Below are positions 24,673-37,169 of a stretch of DNA of 64,000 nucleotides, piece after piece; within the stretch, counting starts at the first letter, position 1, and each line of letters opens with the position of its first letter. Source of the stretch: Siphonodentalium dalli. Its lineage: Eukaryota; Mollusca; Scaphopoda; Gadilida; Siphonodentaliidae. The position numbers and the translations under genes are program-made. The DNA lies in contig CP136069.1 of NCBI GenBank assembly GCA_032622095.1, positions 11,922,036-11,986,035 on the forward strand, in the 5' to 3' direction. Under the pieces are notes generated by a model that did not search any database, was not told the origin of the DNA, and saw only the letters and a list, made by a program, of their open reading frames with translations.

Positions 24673-24767
24673 TTATGTGGCTGTCACCATTGAGGCATCC
24701 TTTTCTTCGTTTCTGATCGCGTTTGCGATCTCGTCGGCCATTTTGAATGCAAGATACTCATCAAGTC
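24673..24767 (-). CDS. Possible terminal coding exon, unknown protein
   Basis: On the minus strand, GCTGTTTTCAG (a strong acceptor with a pyrimidine tract) is followed by an open frame of 30 residues ending in TAA at 24675-24673. It begins LDEYLAFKMADEIANAI and continues with an acidic RNEEKDASMV tail. The composition is soluble, helical and charged, unlike the surrounding AT-rich noise. The exon begins with two bases completing a codon from an upstream exon, which would lie at higher coordinates beyond the PIF-like element. No domain is recognised and no AATAAA lies close downstream, so this remains a prediction from splice signal and composition. Confidence 0.4.
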
Positions 24768-24906
24768 CTGAAAACAGCAAAAGTCAAAGTGGGTACCCAA
24801 ATCACATCATTGTAAAGCAGGACACACACAACGTCAATATACGGCGACAATGATCCCTTCATCGTTATGAGTAGTGGTATTACGCATAATGATCATCCTA
24901 TGATAA

Positions 24907-26062
24907 GGGCGCGTACACATGACGGGCAAGAAAATATCAGGTATGCCCCATGTGACTTACTTGACCAATGAAATAAATAATACCGGAAAATATCCGACGA
25001 AGACAGCGCGCTGATATTTTATCGCCAGTTGGTGATATGTGTTCACCTTGATTGGTGGCACTCGAGTTATGATCCATCAATATTATCGCCTGTTTCAACT
25101 ATTGACTTCGTAATTCCATTTTGGATTGTTTGACATAATCGCTGAGCTATTATATGGATATGTGTGGAGACATATATCTTTTTGAAGGTTTCCGCTGACG
25201 GAGGATGTCCGTGGATTTCCAACTGCACCCCCTCTTGAATGATGAATCGGACCAAAGACCCAATATCACATAATTTAATTTGCACACCACCCATCGTCTT
25301 TGAATTTCCCATCTGGTACCTCACATGTCTTGAATTTTGACTGGACACCGGGGAGGGAGGCGCCTAGAAGAAATTCCAAACCAATATTTTGACCAAAGTA
25401 GGAAGAAATGTAAATGTTAGTCTAAAACCACTAATTCCACATACATTAATGGTTGACAAATCCAACTAATATTGTTTCCAACTGGTGAAAACTTTGGCCA
25501 TAGTTGGCGGGGGTCTCATGTCCCCACATGCACCCATGTAAGTTCGGTAACGTAATGTACACCATAGCCCCATGAACCAAGAAACAATCTCCTGAAAACT
25601 TCATATGGGGTCTCAATGGGGGTGGGGTCATCCGATTTGCCACAAAACCATAATAACATTTGTCACCCAACATATGCATACAGTCATACACTATGAAATT
25701 ATAACATTTTCAAATTTCCAAATAACGTGACCACTTTCTCATTATGCAGAATGTCTTTATGCATGAGATCAGCAACGTTGCTACATGTCGGTGGGTGCCT
25801 AATCCCACCCGACTTCGGTAATACATGTCAACGGTTGGAAATTTCACAAAGCTATGAATTGCCAAAATGGACTATAGGTTATTTACCGGACGCAATTCAC
25901 TTGAACCAGCATGACTAATACTGTTCTGATTGAGCTCAATCAACGCCGTTTAAACCGCCGCGTTCTCACGGGCGTAATCTTTGCAGCAAGAAAATATCAG
26001 TGTGCAATTTGACCTGATATTTTCTTGCAGATATTTTCTTGCAGCTTCATGTGTACGCGCCC
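24907..26062. mobile_element. PIF/Harbinger-like nonautonomous element
   Basis: Sixteen-base perfect terminal inverted repeats (GGGCGCGTACACATGA) continue imperfectly into 'GCAAGAAAATATC'. TAA flanks both ends (24904-24906 and 26063-26065). A 3 bp TWA duplication and G-rich termini suit the PIF/Harbinger superfamily. The 1156 bp interior has only short frames (25067-25348 and 25446-25691, minus strand) with no DDE transposase or Myb-like signature, so the element depends on another source of transposase. Confidence 0.75.
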
Positions 26063-26065
26063 TAA

Positions 26066-26809
26066 ATGTAATATTCAATCACCACAAATTATGCGGTTGC
26101 TCCACTACGTGTCACGTACAGCCATATTGACTTTTGCATGTGCTTATATATGTAAGCGCGCCTAGCCATTTCGTACAGTAAAGTACAGGTCATATATATA
26201 ACAACTGTAATGTTTCGCTGCGAAGCTACATGTATGCTGTTGTGTCAAATTGCAGGAATTTACCGGCAAAGTCCTAGCATGCGATCAATTCTGCTTTGTG
26301 TGACCCACATTATGAGATGCCCAATAACAGAAGAGTCCACAAATAGAGGTACCATGTCTTGCCCACCGGAAGCTGACATAAGCTAATGATAGGAAGTGCA
26401 CCCTACTGTAAAGGCAGTTTCTGATATATAGTCTTTGTATGACCCACATTATGTGAAATAAAATAAGCAAGAAAACCCCATTCATGTCCTTCGGTATATT
26501 AGGTATCGAGTTTCCCATATATATCGTACCTGACTTAAAGGTACACGCATTTATAGATACGTTATACATTTCCCAAATGATATTGGTGTTGTCCCATACA
26601 TAACAGTAAAATTTAGTTAAATTCGTGCAAATATGATATATATGAAGCATTAACAGTTAATGGGTTCCAACTTCCAAGCGAGTTTAATGAGTACGCCCTT
26701 TATACTGGGTTCATTAGTTATGTGTTTCTGTTAGTCTTAGAATGTGACCAATTCTTCTGCGTTTGGTGCTGAGCTGTTTTCTGTGCACAAAGACGGTCGG
26801 ATTCGTGGT
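26066..26809. other. Unassigned
   Basis: Contains 'GGTTGCTCCACTACGTGTCA' (also near 20762) and a short direct repeat of 'TGACCCACATTATG' at about 26300 and 26440. The minus-strand frame at 26285-26650 has no recognisable domain. Confidence 0.35.
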
Positions 26810-26811
26810 AT

Positions 26812-26926
26812 CTAGTTTAAACCTGGTTTAAGCCGTATATTACGACCGAAGATCTAACAGACGTATTAGTCCAAACCTGGTTTAAGCCGCATTTCGACCG
26901 AAGACCTAACATACGTAATATGATCA
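26812..26926 (+). repeat. Tandem ~57 bp duplication
   Basis: Two units share 'AAACCTGGTTTAAGCCG', CGACCGAAGA and CTAACA.ACGTA. Related GGTTTAAACC palindromic words recur at 30655-30770. Confidence 0.7.
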
Positions 26927-26944
26927 TACGCAAGCGTATTTAAC

Positions 26945-27545
26945 GAACCAAAGCTAAAACAATCATAGGGTTTCTGCATGTAGCGTTTAGAACAATTCTT
27001 GTCGAAATCACTTTATAGATTCCCGCCAAATAATATTCACATGCATAAGGCTTATGTTTGGTGGGGTAATTATAAATAGTTATATATGTTGTCGAGAGTG
27101 CATGGAACTGAAACTAACCACTAGGCCTATATTACTTGGCGTGCTGGGAGGATGTTCATTTCAATCATAACATGTCATCATGTCAATTTCAACGTGATTT
27201 GACAAACAACGTCATCGTGTAACTTTCACCATTGACCGAATTCGCGTGGAACTGAATGTATCTTCTGCTTTGTTCATAAGTATGTGTTTTCATTCTATTC
27301 AAGAAAATAGGAGATATATATGGATTATCAGATGCATATAAGTATGCAGACTTAAGATAACAATCATATCCAAATTGAAATTGGACCCGCCCATTTTGTT
27401 CCCTGGATCAAAGTAGGCCTACATATCAAATTTGAGTCAGATCGGTCAAGCAGTTTTCGAGTCTGTAACGTACACATACAAACATACACCCTCCCTTACA
27501 TACATACATACACACATACAGAAGTTCCAAAATATATAATAAATT
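26945..27545 (+). repeat. Direct duplication copy 2, then reverse TTCTGTC repeat
   Basis: 26945-27380 matches 23945-24560. The end, 27380-27545, with CATACATACA microsatellite and AGAAGTTCCAAAATAT, is the reverse of the repeat type at 15425-16260. Confidence 0.6.
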
Positions 27546-29149
27546 GAGGGGAATTTAATCAGATGATGCATACTTAATATTTATTATATTTCAAACATTT
27601 TACAGCTCGTGTTTGTTCTGAGAGATAAATATTTATAAAAAATAGTAAAAAATATATGTCCCACTTGATAGTCACATTATATAAGAAAATGTTGATATAA
27701 ACTCAATATTAATTGATAGTTGCATTCCAAGACAGGTGTTTTTGCTTATTAACCAGGAAACTATATACTACTTGTTATGGGAACAGATAATTCAACTTTA
27801 AATTTAAGCCTGGAGATCATACAGTATGTCATTTCATATTTGGCAAATATGATTAACATTGGTACAAGTGACCTAGATAGCTGAGACCTGATTTGTGGAT
27901 TTTCATCAACTAGTGGGGGTGTCTGAAAATGGGTGGTTAAAAGTTAAGATCCATGCTATAATAGATTTTATTCAGTTCAAACCATGACCTGTATAAAGAA
28001 TAATTTTAAATTCTGACTTCATATATCTATTTTTTTTCAGAAAGATTATAGAATCAGATTTAAAATGTGCCATATCAGGAAGTAGACGACTACCATACAG
28101 TGAAAATATGTTATTATGTGTCACTGTAGCTCCAAAATGCCATGAGTTAAATTTCCCGTTCAAGGTGGATGACAAACAGTATTTATGGACCAGTTCTCAA
28201 ATGTGTGACAATCTTCAGCTCTGTAATATCATACATGTGTATTGTAAATTACCATTTAATTGCTATTGTAATGGAGGGTGGATGACACGTCACATTATTG
28301 TAATTGGTGATCTGACAATCTTCAACTAAGGCATTTTCTGTTCTCTGTTCATGAAAATCATGGTAAATGAAGCCTTAATTTTGGCGAACTACAGTATTGG
28401 AGCAGCGGTTGTACTATTATCCCTCTAATTTATTAACTGACTGAAACAGACAAGGCCTTTGCAAGAACTTCTGAAGTGTACTGTCGAATTTAACATGTCT
28501 CCAGTCAACACGTTTGCTTGTGACTAAACTGTTAATGCGGTGTCAGAGTTTGGAGCCTCGGAGGCTCCTCCAACACATGAAATATGAATTCTCAGCTTCA
28601 TTTGTTGGATATATAATATACCATACATGATCATGATACACATATGATCTTATATTTTGATATAAAATTAAAGTCCATGCAAAATAATCATACTCTTTGA
28701 TATAAACTTTTCGCTATCAAAGTAATGGTGATAACATGGTATTGGAACACGATGTCAGTTACAATGTGTGATTACTTATCTACTGAAAACAGGATGAGTC
28801 AGTGGGTGTCTATTAATCCATTTTATTATTTCAACTTTCGCTATTTGAGGGAATCTGTGTTCACAGTGCTGTCAATTAAATAACCCGAAAGAGACCAAAT
28901 ATATTATGGGTGATTGGTGCTGTGACACCTTATCAGTGTAATGTGGATTCTGCTTCTGAATTGTAATGTAGGCATTGATACTGAATCTCAGTTTTCATGA
29001 TTTACCATTGATAGATATTTACAATAATTGAATAAAAACAATTAGTTTGTCCTGAAATTAATGGATAAGTGATTCCTGTTCAATGACTGGTGGTACTCTA
29101 ACTACATGTAATACAGTAGGGTACTGCTGGTCCCACTTTTGCCTGTATT
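27546..29149. other. Unassigned
   Basis: No repeat boundary or supported gene. Frames at 27972-28175 and 28108-28329 lack domains. A short perfect palindrome GGAGCCTCGGAGGCTCC lies near 28552. Confidence 0.35.
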
Positions 29150-30190
29150 TTCTTTCGTAAATTTTAACTCTACTTATCTGACAGTGCTGTCTTGTCAAAA
29201 GTTCAAAACAGATAAAAACGATAATTATATGCTCAGTTTTCGAAAAATTATCATGTCATTGATAAGGGAGAGATTGCTTGGGGCCATTCCAAAGATCCTC
29301 GTGTCATGTTAATTGAAGAGGTGACTTTGATTCTGATTCCAGAATGAGAGCAATTATTAATATGCATGGAATATTAAAACATTGCATGTAACTCTATTCA
29401 TAATAGCATTGTTTGTATTGTCATTTTGTTGTACCAGAATATGTTAATTCCAATGCCAACTATCTCTTAAGTTAGGTCCATTCCACAAATCCGACATACA
29501 TGTATATGCTAACTTATGGGATAATATTTTTTGGATATTTTCAGTGATGTGTCCTCTTGTTAAAATGATATTTTCATGCTCACTCAGTTTTTTTTAATCG
29601 TCTTGCCATTGACATGGTAGATGTGACTTTGAGTCATTCCAAATATCATCATGCCCTGTCAATTGAATAGGTGACTCGATGCTGGCTCCACGGTGCAAGC
29701 AATTAAAATATAAACTTTAGTGCCTCTAACTTTTCATATCCAATATTATTGTTTATTTGCCAAATTATTTTACAAAACAATGCCAAATATGGCTGATGTT
29801 TGGTAAATTCAGTATACTCGATGTATTTCCGATAACACATTCTTCATTATTTTGTTCTGGGTAACATTTTCTGACAGTGCTGTGTTTTCTCCACAAAATT
29901 TATCAATATGATACTTTCATGCTCAGCTTTTAAAGATCTTCATGTCATTGACATGGGAGAGTTGAATTGTATTGGAGTTAACACAAACATCCTCGTGTCC
30001 TGTATATTGAAGAAGTGACTTCGGTGCTGGCTCTAGAATGCAAGCAATTATTAATTTAAAAAACAGTGAGTTCAACTTTTCTTGCTCATTTCATTGTTAT
30101 TGCAAATTTATTATACATGTAAATTCCAATGTTGAAGTTAGGTCCATTCGGCATATATAACATATGGTATAGCATTTTTTCATGATTTTA
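29150..30190 (+). repeat. Diverged tandem array, ~345 bp units
   Basis: Three units are recognisable by 'CTGACAGTGCTGT' (about 29179 and 29872), 'TTTTCATGCTCA' and CATGTCATTGA-type words, 'ATTGAAGAGGTGACTTTG' relatives at about 29310, 29662 and 30008, and 'AATGCAAGCAATTATTAAT' relatives. Confidence 0.6.
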
Positions 30191-30379
30191 TTTTCGCTAA
30201 TAATTATCGCTTTTAAGAACAAACATTATTGATGTGATGGCTTAAATTCAGTGGCCTCAACCATACGATTCTGATTCGACGTTACAGTTGCTACATATTA
30301 CACCAAAATGTCCAATATTTGCAAAGTGAATTCATGTACATATATCACTCATTGGTTGGTACACATTGTTTACGCAATA

Positions 30380-30612
30380 CTGTGTACTACACATGTATCA
30401 CACAAACAAAACTTTGTAGCGTTTTACTACACATAAGTATGTAGTGGCTACGCATATATGTGTAGAACGGTAGAACCGTACATAAATATGTATAAATAAA
30501 GTACACACTAACTGTGTGCTAATTATGTGTACCAAAATTACTACACAATTTATGCACATAAATGTTTGAGAGCAAATGCTACACATATATGTGTACAATG
30601 TGTGTAGCGTTT
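30380..30612. repeat. Quasi-palindromic TACACATATATGTGTA cluster
   Basis: Repeated CTACACATATATGTGTA-like words on both strands. The minus-strand frame 30398-30598 (MYTYMCSICS...) is a by-product. Confidence 0.6.
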
Positions 30613-30974
30613 CAACACATTGGTTTTATTTCTCCAGAGAGTACGTAAACCTCTAGGTTTAAACCGCCGTTTGACATCTAAATACGTGGTTTAAACCCGA
30701 GACAGCAGGTCTAAGTGACGCATTCATCATCTCTGGTTTAGACCTGGTTCAGCCAGACCAGTGGTTTAGCAGTAGTGTCTCTGTATCGTCGAGATAATGA
30801 ATCGTACTTTCCTAATGCGAACAGTCGCGTTTTATTGATTTCGAAAATCAATAATTACGATTGGAAATTTATAACCGAGAAGCACTCACACCTATAATGT
30901 GTGTGGGGCTCATGTCGGTTTATATCATAAATACTAGACACCTTTTGACGTTAGGTAGTTCGCTTGAGGTATAA

Positions 30975-32030
30975 TTAGCCGCCGCTAACGGCGGAGAATG
31001 CGTGTATCAATAGACAAATATATGTTCGAGTAACCTTAAGTTGTTCCACCCTACAAAAAACTATCCGCGATCAAGTACGGGTAACCATCAGAATTATGGG
31101 GTCAAAGCCGCGGATCGACACTGCAATAAGATGTCACCAAACGGAGTTGGGATGTCAAAGATGCGGATTGTATATTTCGCATTTTGACTGTTTTTGTCGA
31201 TGAATTAGTACTCAGAATCACTCAATACCAGTCACGCATTCTAATGAATCGATTTTCAACTATTATAATAATTATGTAATATATGTTAAGTCATTATAAA
31301 AGCTATCAATACTCACTTATGTATGTATGACGGTGGCTTGGGTCATATAGGACGCAGATCGCCTACATTTCATTAAATCATTGGTGAAGCTGGTTCCGCC
31401 GGTTCGAATTCGCGTCCACGAAAGAAAAGTCGTAGAATGGCACGTACTTTAGGACTTGAGCTAGTACAAGTTTGATAATATCCCCATTATATTTTATATA
31501 CCATTATCTTTCGGACAGGTCTGCACATGGCATATGTTTCTATGTTATATGTGTTTGTGGTGGGCGAGCGCTGCGTGTGTACATGGTGTGGGGGCCTATT
31601 CGTAAGTGTTTGTTTGTGTTTTAATTTCTTGTTAATACATGTACATGTTACGATTAGGCTATTTTCAATAATATAGGGCGGAACTGTAAGTGGAAGGGAA
31701 ACGTTAAACAGTGTAAATCATGGTTGGATAGGGAAGTGGCTTATATGGTCTCAGTTGGTGAGGCCACCTAAGAGTTTCTTAATGCGCACCCCCGAATCGA
31801 GTAGTTCCATTTGCAACCTATGTTATAGTTCAGTCCAAATACGACATATTTGGGCTCAACACAGACAAAATGTTTACCAAATTTATGTTATTCTTCATGT
31901 ATGCAGGGACTTCTTCCTGACAACATATAAAAAAATTAGCTGCGATATCTGTTTGTAATGTACGGAAATTGTAATCGTTTGTCGAAATTACCATAGTTCT
32001 TTTCGATCGCATTTGTTTAAGGGTAGTTAG
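30975..32030 (+). repeat. Block repeated in inverted orientation at 47.4-49.6 kb
   Basis: Pairs collinearly but inverted with 47400-48120 and 49545-49610. Shared words include 'GATACACGCATTCTCCGCCG', 'GATGTCACCAAACGGAGTTG' (relative), 'GGACTTGAGCTAGTACAAGT' and 'TAGTTCTTTTCGATCGCA'. A segment near 31830-31950 is longer here. No coding frame is conserved between the copies as far as I can see. Confidence 0.75.
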
Positions 32031-33461
32031 ATTGAAATGGACACAGAAATAAGTGCATTTATATAATGAGGAGACGTGATATACCTAAACGAAATGGCGT
32101 GAAGTTCTCTTTTACAATTGGTGTATGAGGATGTGAATATCTTATCAAACTTAAAAGCCGGATTCTGTTTTCCGGATGCGAACTAGAAAAAGTGGCCTCT
32201 CAGACTCCAGACAAAATGGCGTTAGCCGTGGTGGCCATTTTGCTTGATATGCCCCAGACTTTGGTAGAGTACAGCATGTTTCATATATAGGCGATCATTC
32301 TTCCCACATGATTCGCCAGAAATTTACCCCACCTTTAGAATTGAGCCATAAAAACACGACTAAGAGAACATTAACTTCGGATGTAGCCCGATATATTCAT
32401 GGATAGTTTGAGGACGCATAATTATTTATCTTTTGTTGCGAAGTTTTGTGTCAGATTTATCATTGTTTCGTTCACTTACTCCACACCACACTCTAATAGC
32501 CACATTGGCCCCCATGTGAACGGTTTGATTGAGGTTGCGCGAGACACCACACCAGTCAAATATTAAAAACACAAACCCTGTCTATGAGGACACAATCGAA
32601 TGCATAAGATGAAGTTGCTTCATTATATATGGGCAGGATAACCTCCTTAATATATGGTATTAACTGTTTCGACAATATGGCCGTCTTATATTACCATCGT
32701 CGTATCGTATTGTTCGCCATGTGGGGGTCTCAATACAAACCCGATTCGGATACGATTAAACTGATATCCGTCACGACAGCATGAATGTTCGTGTGATCAT
32801 GGCCTTATGTATACGTCATCTTTCATTCGCCTTTTTGAATGAGCAAATTTGACTGCTGAGATGAATGTTCAATTAATTTAATTAATCCATCCATAATAGA
32901 TGTGTATACATGATTCGAAAATGGTACGAATTCATATTCAGATGGGATAAGAAGTCCAATTCATCAGTCTCAGATACGCACGAAACACGCGAAAACTCAC
33001 CAGAACTCTATACGTACTATGGATATTTACTGCACAGATCCGGTGTTAGTGAACCTCCCCTTGACATCTATCCGGACAGATAGTGGTCCCACCATATCGC
33101 GCTCATTTTGATAATGATACGTGTTTTTTCAAACTCTGTTCATACATATGCTCATACCGGCACATTGTCGGAAATGTGGAAGGTCACAAGTCGACAATAT
33201 GTCTTTAATAACATCTATACATATCCGGTGTCAAATGGGCGGGATTCGCGTCGATGGATTTCCCGGATTCCTTTGGATTGCTATGTTTATTTCAATTCAA
33301 TGGAGCGGAGTACAATTTCTGGGAGGAAGTGATATGGATTGTTTGTAAACCGTGAATCACGTCCACTGCAGCAATTCTTTGGTAGATTTGTGTGTCTACA
33401 GCATGATTTAGCGACTTGTGTGATTTAGAATGGGGATAAACATGCTGTTTGCATGGATTTA
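32031..33461. other. Unassigned
   Basis: A stretch at 32160-32300 ('TTTTGCTTGATATGC', 'AATGGCG') resembles 36410-36510. Frames at 33108-33348 lack support. Confidence 0.35.
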
Positions 33462-33580
33462 TTTGGGACGTTTATCGGTAGGTTTTCTGAAGGAAAATAT
33501 CCGTTTTACCGGCTCCACGCTGCGCCGGTATTTAAAACTGTGTTTTGCATCTCAACGCTCCACCGATAAACGTCCCAAAA
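33462..33580. mobile_element. 119 bp hairpin MITE-like element
   Basis: The arms TTTGGGACGTTTATCGGTAG and its inverse near 33561-33580 flank an inner CCGGCTCC...GCGCCGG stem. No TSD is certain. Confidence 0.65.
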
Positions 33581-33710
33581 TCACACAACAAAACATGCTT
33601 ATCCTCTACATATTTGACGCTCTTTGTGTTACCATATCATGAATAGACTAACTAGAACGCTCCTTATTATTCTTTGCTCTGAGAAAAATCGGTACCCAAC
33701 TTATCTATGA

Positions 33711-33965
33711 CTTGACCAACATCTATACATCGATTTCCAGGCTATTAGTTCGGACCCCTATTGATATAATGGCCCCCGGGGCATCATTAATGATCTCCTT
33801 TCTGACTTTCCTCAACTATAGTTTTCGTGTTCAATCCTGAAAACTAATGAGAACATTTTAATGAGAATGTAAGCCGCCAGATTCCGAACTTTGTGACTTT
33901 TCGATGCTGAAAATTTGAGAAATGGTCTCGGGTGTTTAGAGCGTACAGTATGTGTCACCGTTGCC
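33711..33965 (+). repeat. Direct repeat of 36157-36415, copy 1
   Basis: Shares 'ATTAGTTCGGACCCCT', 'CATTTTAATGAGA', 'TTTGTGAC.TTTCGATGCTG' and 'GTTTAGAGCGTA' in order with 36157-36415, ~2.4 kb away in the same orientation. Confidence 0.7.
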
Positions 33966-35462
33966 CGATGCCGATGCACATTACACGGCCATGGTTCGTT
34001 CATACTTCCATATATTTGGAAGGAGGTAAAGATGGGTCGCTAAATACACGAATTGCTGATAAAAAAACCCCATTTGTATACCCTGAAAAATCGTTCCAAA
34101 TTAATATCAATTTGCTACCTGCTTGCAATCGTTGACATATGAAATAAACGCTCTTTATTTTGTCAAATTAGGAATAGATCCCCCAATCACACAGCCGCAA
34201 ATTATTATATTGTTATGACATTGATTGTTATTAATTTGGGACCAAGCTCTGTATTCTTCCATTCTGCTCTGAAGAAAAATCGGCTCAAACCAATCAGTGA
34301 CTTGACTAAGTCTTTATGTGAGTCCTTTGTCAAAGTTTCCTTCGACGTGAACCATCTAGTGAAATCTATTGGCATAATGCTGGTTTTACGTCGAAGTCTC
34401 TAAATAAGACTTAATCTTAGTATATGTTGCAAATTTGAAGCTGTTTTCATTCTTTGAGATATAACATACACACTCTTTATTGTTTCATATATTCTGAAGA
34501 AAATCGGAACCGAACTTAGTATGACTTTCTAAAACATTACGAAGTCCGCATACAATTACAGGAATATTATTCTGAACATTTATTAGTATTTTCTTTCAAT
34601 AATCAATATACATATATCATATAATTAAAATGTCCAATTTGCCCAAATAATCTGTGTTTGATCACTAATTTGGTTTTTATAACGAAAAACAAAAAATTCC
34701 GAAGATATTATATTGTAGACGAAGTCAGGTGATTGAATTCAAATGATCAGCGGTCGGTTCGGTCACATTATTTAATACGTGACAATGGCGTAGCAATTAT
34801 GAGAATTCCCGTCAGTATCAAAACAAAACGACAGCCATAAGCTTCTACGATTTTCGACTTATCATACATATTTGAATTTATACCAATTTGTCACTGCTTT
34901 ATGCCTTTTTCCAGTTTATCTACGTATATATGGCATTGTGGAAATATTATCGACCTCGCTGTGTAAATTACTCATCACAATGTCATTATAAAAGATATAA
35001 ACGTTGGTCGTGGTTCGTTTGAACATCCAATTATATATAACACTCTTTGAAGGAGGGATACTATTCCGGTTTAATAAGTAATCACATATACAAACGCTCT
35101 TTATTCGCACCATATCGGGACTATGTTTAACATGGAACGCTCTTTATTGAGTCATGGTGGAGGAAGATGGGGACTCGACTTGTCATCGTGAATATTTAAT
35201 ACACGTAAATACATGTACACGAACTTTAGATATATATGCTTTATATACCAGTCAAAGTCATAGCAATTTCCGGTTTATTAAACGCTTTTCATTCGCGCTA
35301 TGAGCTTAACATTGAACGCTCTTTATTGAGTCATGGTGAAGGAGGGTGGGTAGTTGACTTGTGTATAGTTGTCATCGTGAATATTTACTAAATTATTCAT
35401 CAATATACTCCCCACTTTAAATGAAATTGTATGTGTTCGAACGAATTTTTTTTGTAAATATA
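33966..35462 (+). repeat. Region with recurring AACGCTCTTTATT
   Basis: Exact copies of this 13-mer lie at about 34147, 35093, 35136 and 35315 (others at 35633 and 40615), with near copies at 33652, 34469 and 35281. At 35136 and 35315 the match extends into 'GAGTCATGGTG.AGGA'. No gene is supported. Confidence 0.6.
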
Positions 35463-35800
35463 TGAATAATTAAAACAACATCGTGAACACGCACCCGAAT
35501 AGAGTTCACAAGTCGGCTCGTGTTTTATAAACTTTATTTTAACACGACATTGTTATCTACTCCGCTCAATCGGCCTTCTATATTTTTGTAAAAAATGTAT
35601 ATGTTCGTAACCATGCCCAACTCGTAAAATTAAACGCTCTTTATTCGAAAAAAAATTATTGTGAATAATTAAAACAACATCGTGAACACGCTCCCGAATA
35701 TAGTTCACAGGTCGGCTCGTGTTTTTATAAGCTTTATTTTGACGCGACATTGTTATCTACCCCGCTCAATCGGCCTTCTATATTTTGTAAAAAAAAACAA
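35463..35800 (+). repeat. 200 bp tandem duplication
   Basis: 'GAATAATTAAAACAACATCG' starts near 35463 and again near 35663. The two units match through 'CCGCTCAATCGGCCTTCTAT'. Confidence 0.85.
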
Positions 35801-36156
35801 TTCCAAACAGCACTTATGGTATATCACAAGTGAAGATAACTCATATTGAAATGCCGGGCAGTAATTCCATTACACTCATGCCAATTCGGCATTTTACATC
35901 GCCACTCAGATGACGTCATACAGGTAGACACAATTAACTACGACTCCGATTCCATGTTTTTAATTAGTCTACTCATTTGACGTCATATGAGGATTTGCGA
36001 AGGAGATATCCAACAACCGGTGGGGGTATTATTTATCTATTTCTCGGTTTATTTATTATGCGATTGTTATGGGACTTGGATCAGTCTGATCATAATAGAG
36101 TTGGCTTTCCGAGAGCGTTTTGTTGTATTCACCATGATAGCAACCCTTTAAATGAC

Positions 36157-36415
36157 CTAGATCCGGTGAAGTTGAACATCGATTTCCATGTTATTAGTTC
36201 GGACCCCTCTTGAGATAATGATTCTAGAAGCATCGTTAAAGATGTCCTACCTTACTTGACTCTTCTTTAGTTTTCGTTTTCGATGCTGAAAGCTAATGAT
36301 CACATTTTAATGAGATATTTACGACGCCAGATATCGACATTTGTGACTCTTCGATGCTGAAAATAACGAGAAATGTCCGTCCGTGATATGTTTAGAGCGT
36401 ATATGCCATCCGCTA
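36157..36415 (+). repeat. Direct repeat of 33711-33965, copy 2
   Basis: See copy 1. It is followed by a stretch resembling 32180-32290, then by a hairpin element. Confidence 0.7.
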
Positions 36416-36506
36416 CCAAATATCTGGGGTTTAGTGGCCGCTTAGACTCTAGACAATGTGGCGTCTGTCATGGCGGCAATTTTGCTTGATATGCACCATA
36501 CTATAA

Positions 36507-36646
36507 GTTACAGGGCGAATTGTTGCCGGATACGGTGTCATATGAGGCGAAGTGAGATTAATATCGGGCGAGGCGCTAGCCGAGCCCGATATTAATCTCG
36601 CTGAGCATCATATGTAACCGTAGCCGGCAACAACGAGCCCTGTAAC
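36507..36646. mobile_element. 140 bp near-perfect hairpin MITE
   Basis: The left arm GTTACAGGGC... and right arm ...GCCCTGTAAC pair almost throughout, including 'GAGATTAATATCGGGC' against 'GCCCGATATTAATCTC'. The centre is GAGGCGCTAGCCGAG. No coding content and no clear TSD. Confidence 0.8.
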
Positions 36647-37020
36647 GATTTTATCATGTCACCCACATATCATGTTTTCCGTGTGAGAATTTGAATTACT
36701 TATACGAAGTTCATTACCTGCCAGTAAGTAAATTTGTTGTCTATGGCTACTAACTTATGTAATGTCACAGTGACGCGTCATGGGCGTTGAACGTCAACGC
36801 ATTGAGTCAATGGCTAATCACCAGAAGCAGGACAACAAACTTGAGATTGATAGTTAATTTATGAGTGTTTAGAATTTCTCAAATATATCACATGCAGGCT
36901 TTGGTATATGGTACTATGTCTTTAAATTAACAGAACTTGATTTCCGACAGATATCCCTTTTATTGGCGCCAAAATACACCGAAAATATACCCGAGGCGGC
37001 AGAGTTCCATGAAAAACAAA

Positions 37021-37155
37021 ATGGCGGACATAGATCCATATGGGAACCCTGAGGGGGGATATGGATTCTATATGGGACGGGCTACAAAGATGACGACCCG
37101 ATGTCTCCTGATATGCCTCAACCAACGGAGCGTCCTCATTGGTCGATCCAACCAG
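37021..37155 (+). CDS. Possible first coding exon with a one-base frameshift
   Basis: AAAATGGCGG gives a good start context. The frame reads MADIDPYGNPEGGYGFYMGR and continues open to 37164 with odd composition. After the G-run at 37079-37081 a second frame reads YKDDDPMSPDMPQPTERPHW and reaches CCAACCAG|GTGACA, a plausible donor at 37155/37156. The two halves look like one acidic, proline-rich N-terminus split by a missing G. This could be an assembly error or a pseudogene. An upstream palindrome TGACGCGTCA (near 36772) is CRE-like. No family is recognised, and the call rests on start context, donor and composition only. Confidence 0.25.
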
Positions 37156-37169
37156 GTGACATGATAATA

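Noticed and set aside
31330-31425. tRNA-like A box (TGGCTTGGGTCATATAGGACG) and B box (GGTTCGAATTC), suggesting a SINE head or tRNA gene.
   Set aside because: Spacing of ~70 bases is long, no cloverleaf can be drawn, and the inverted copy near 47.8 kb lacks the boxes.
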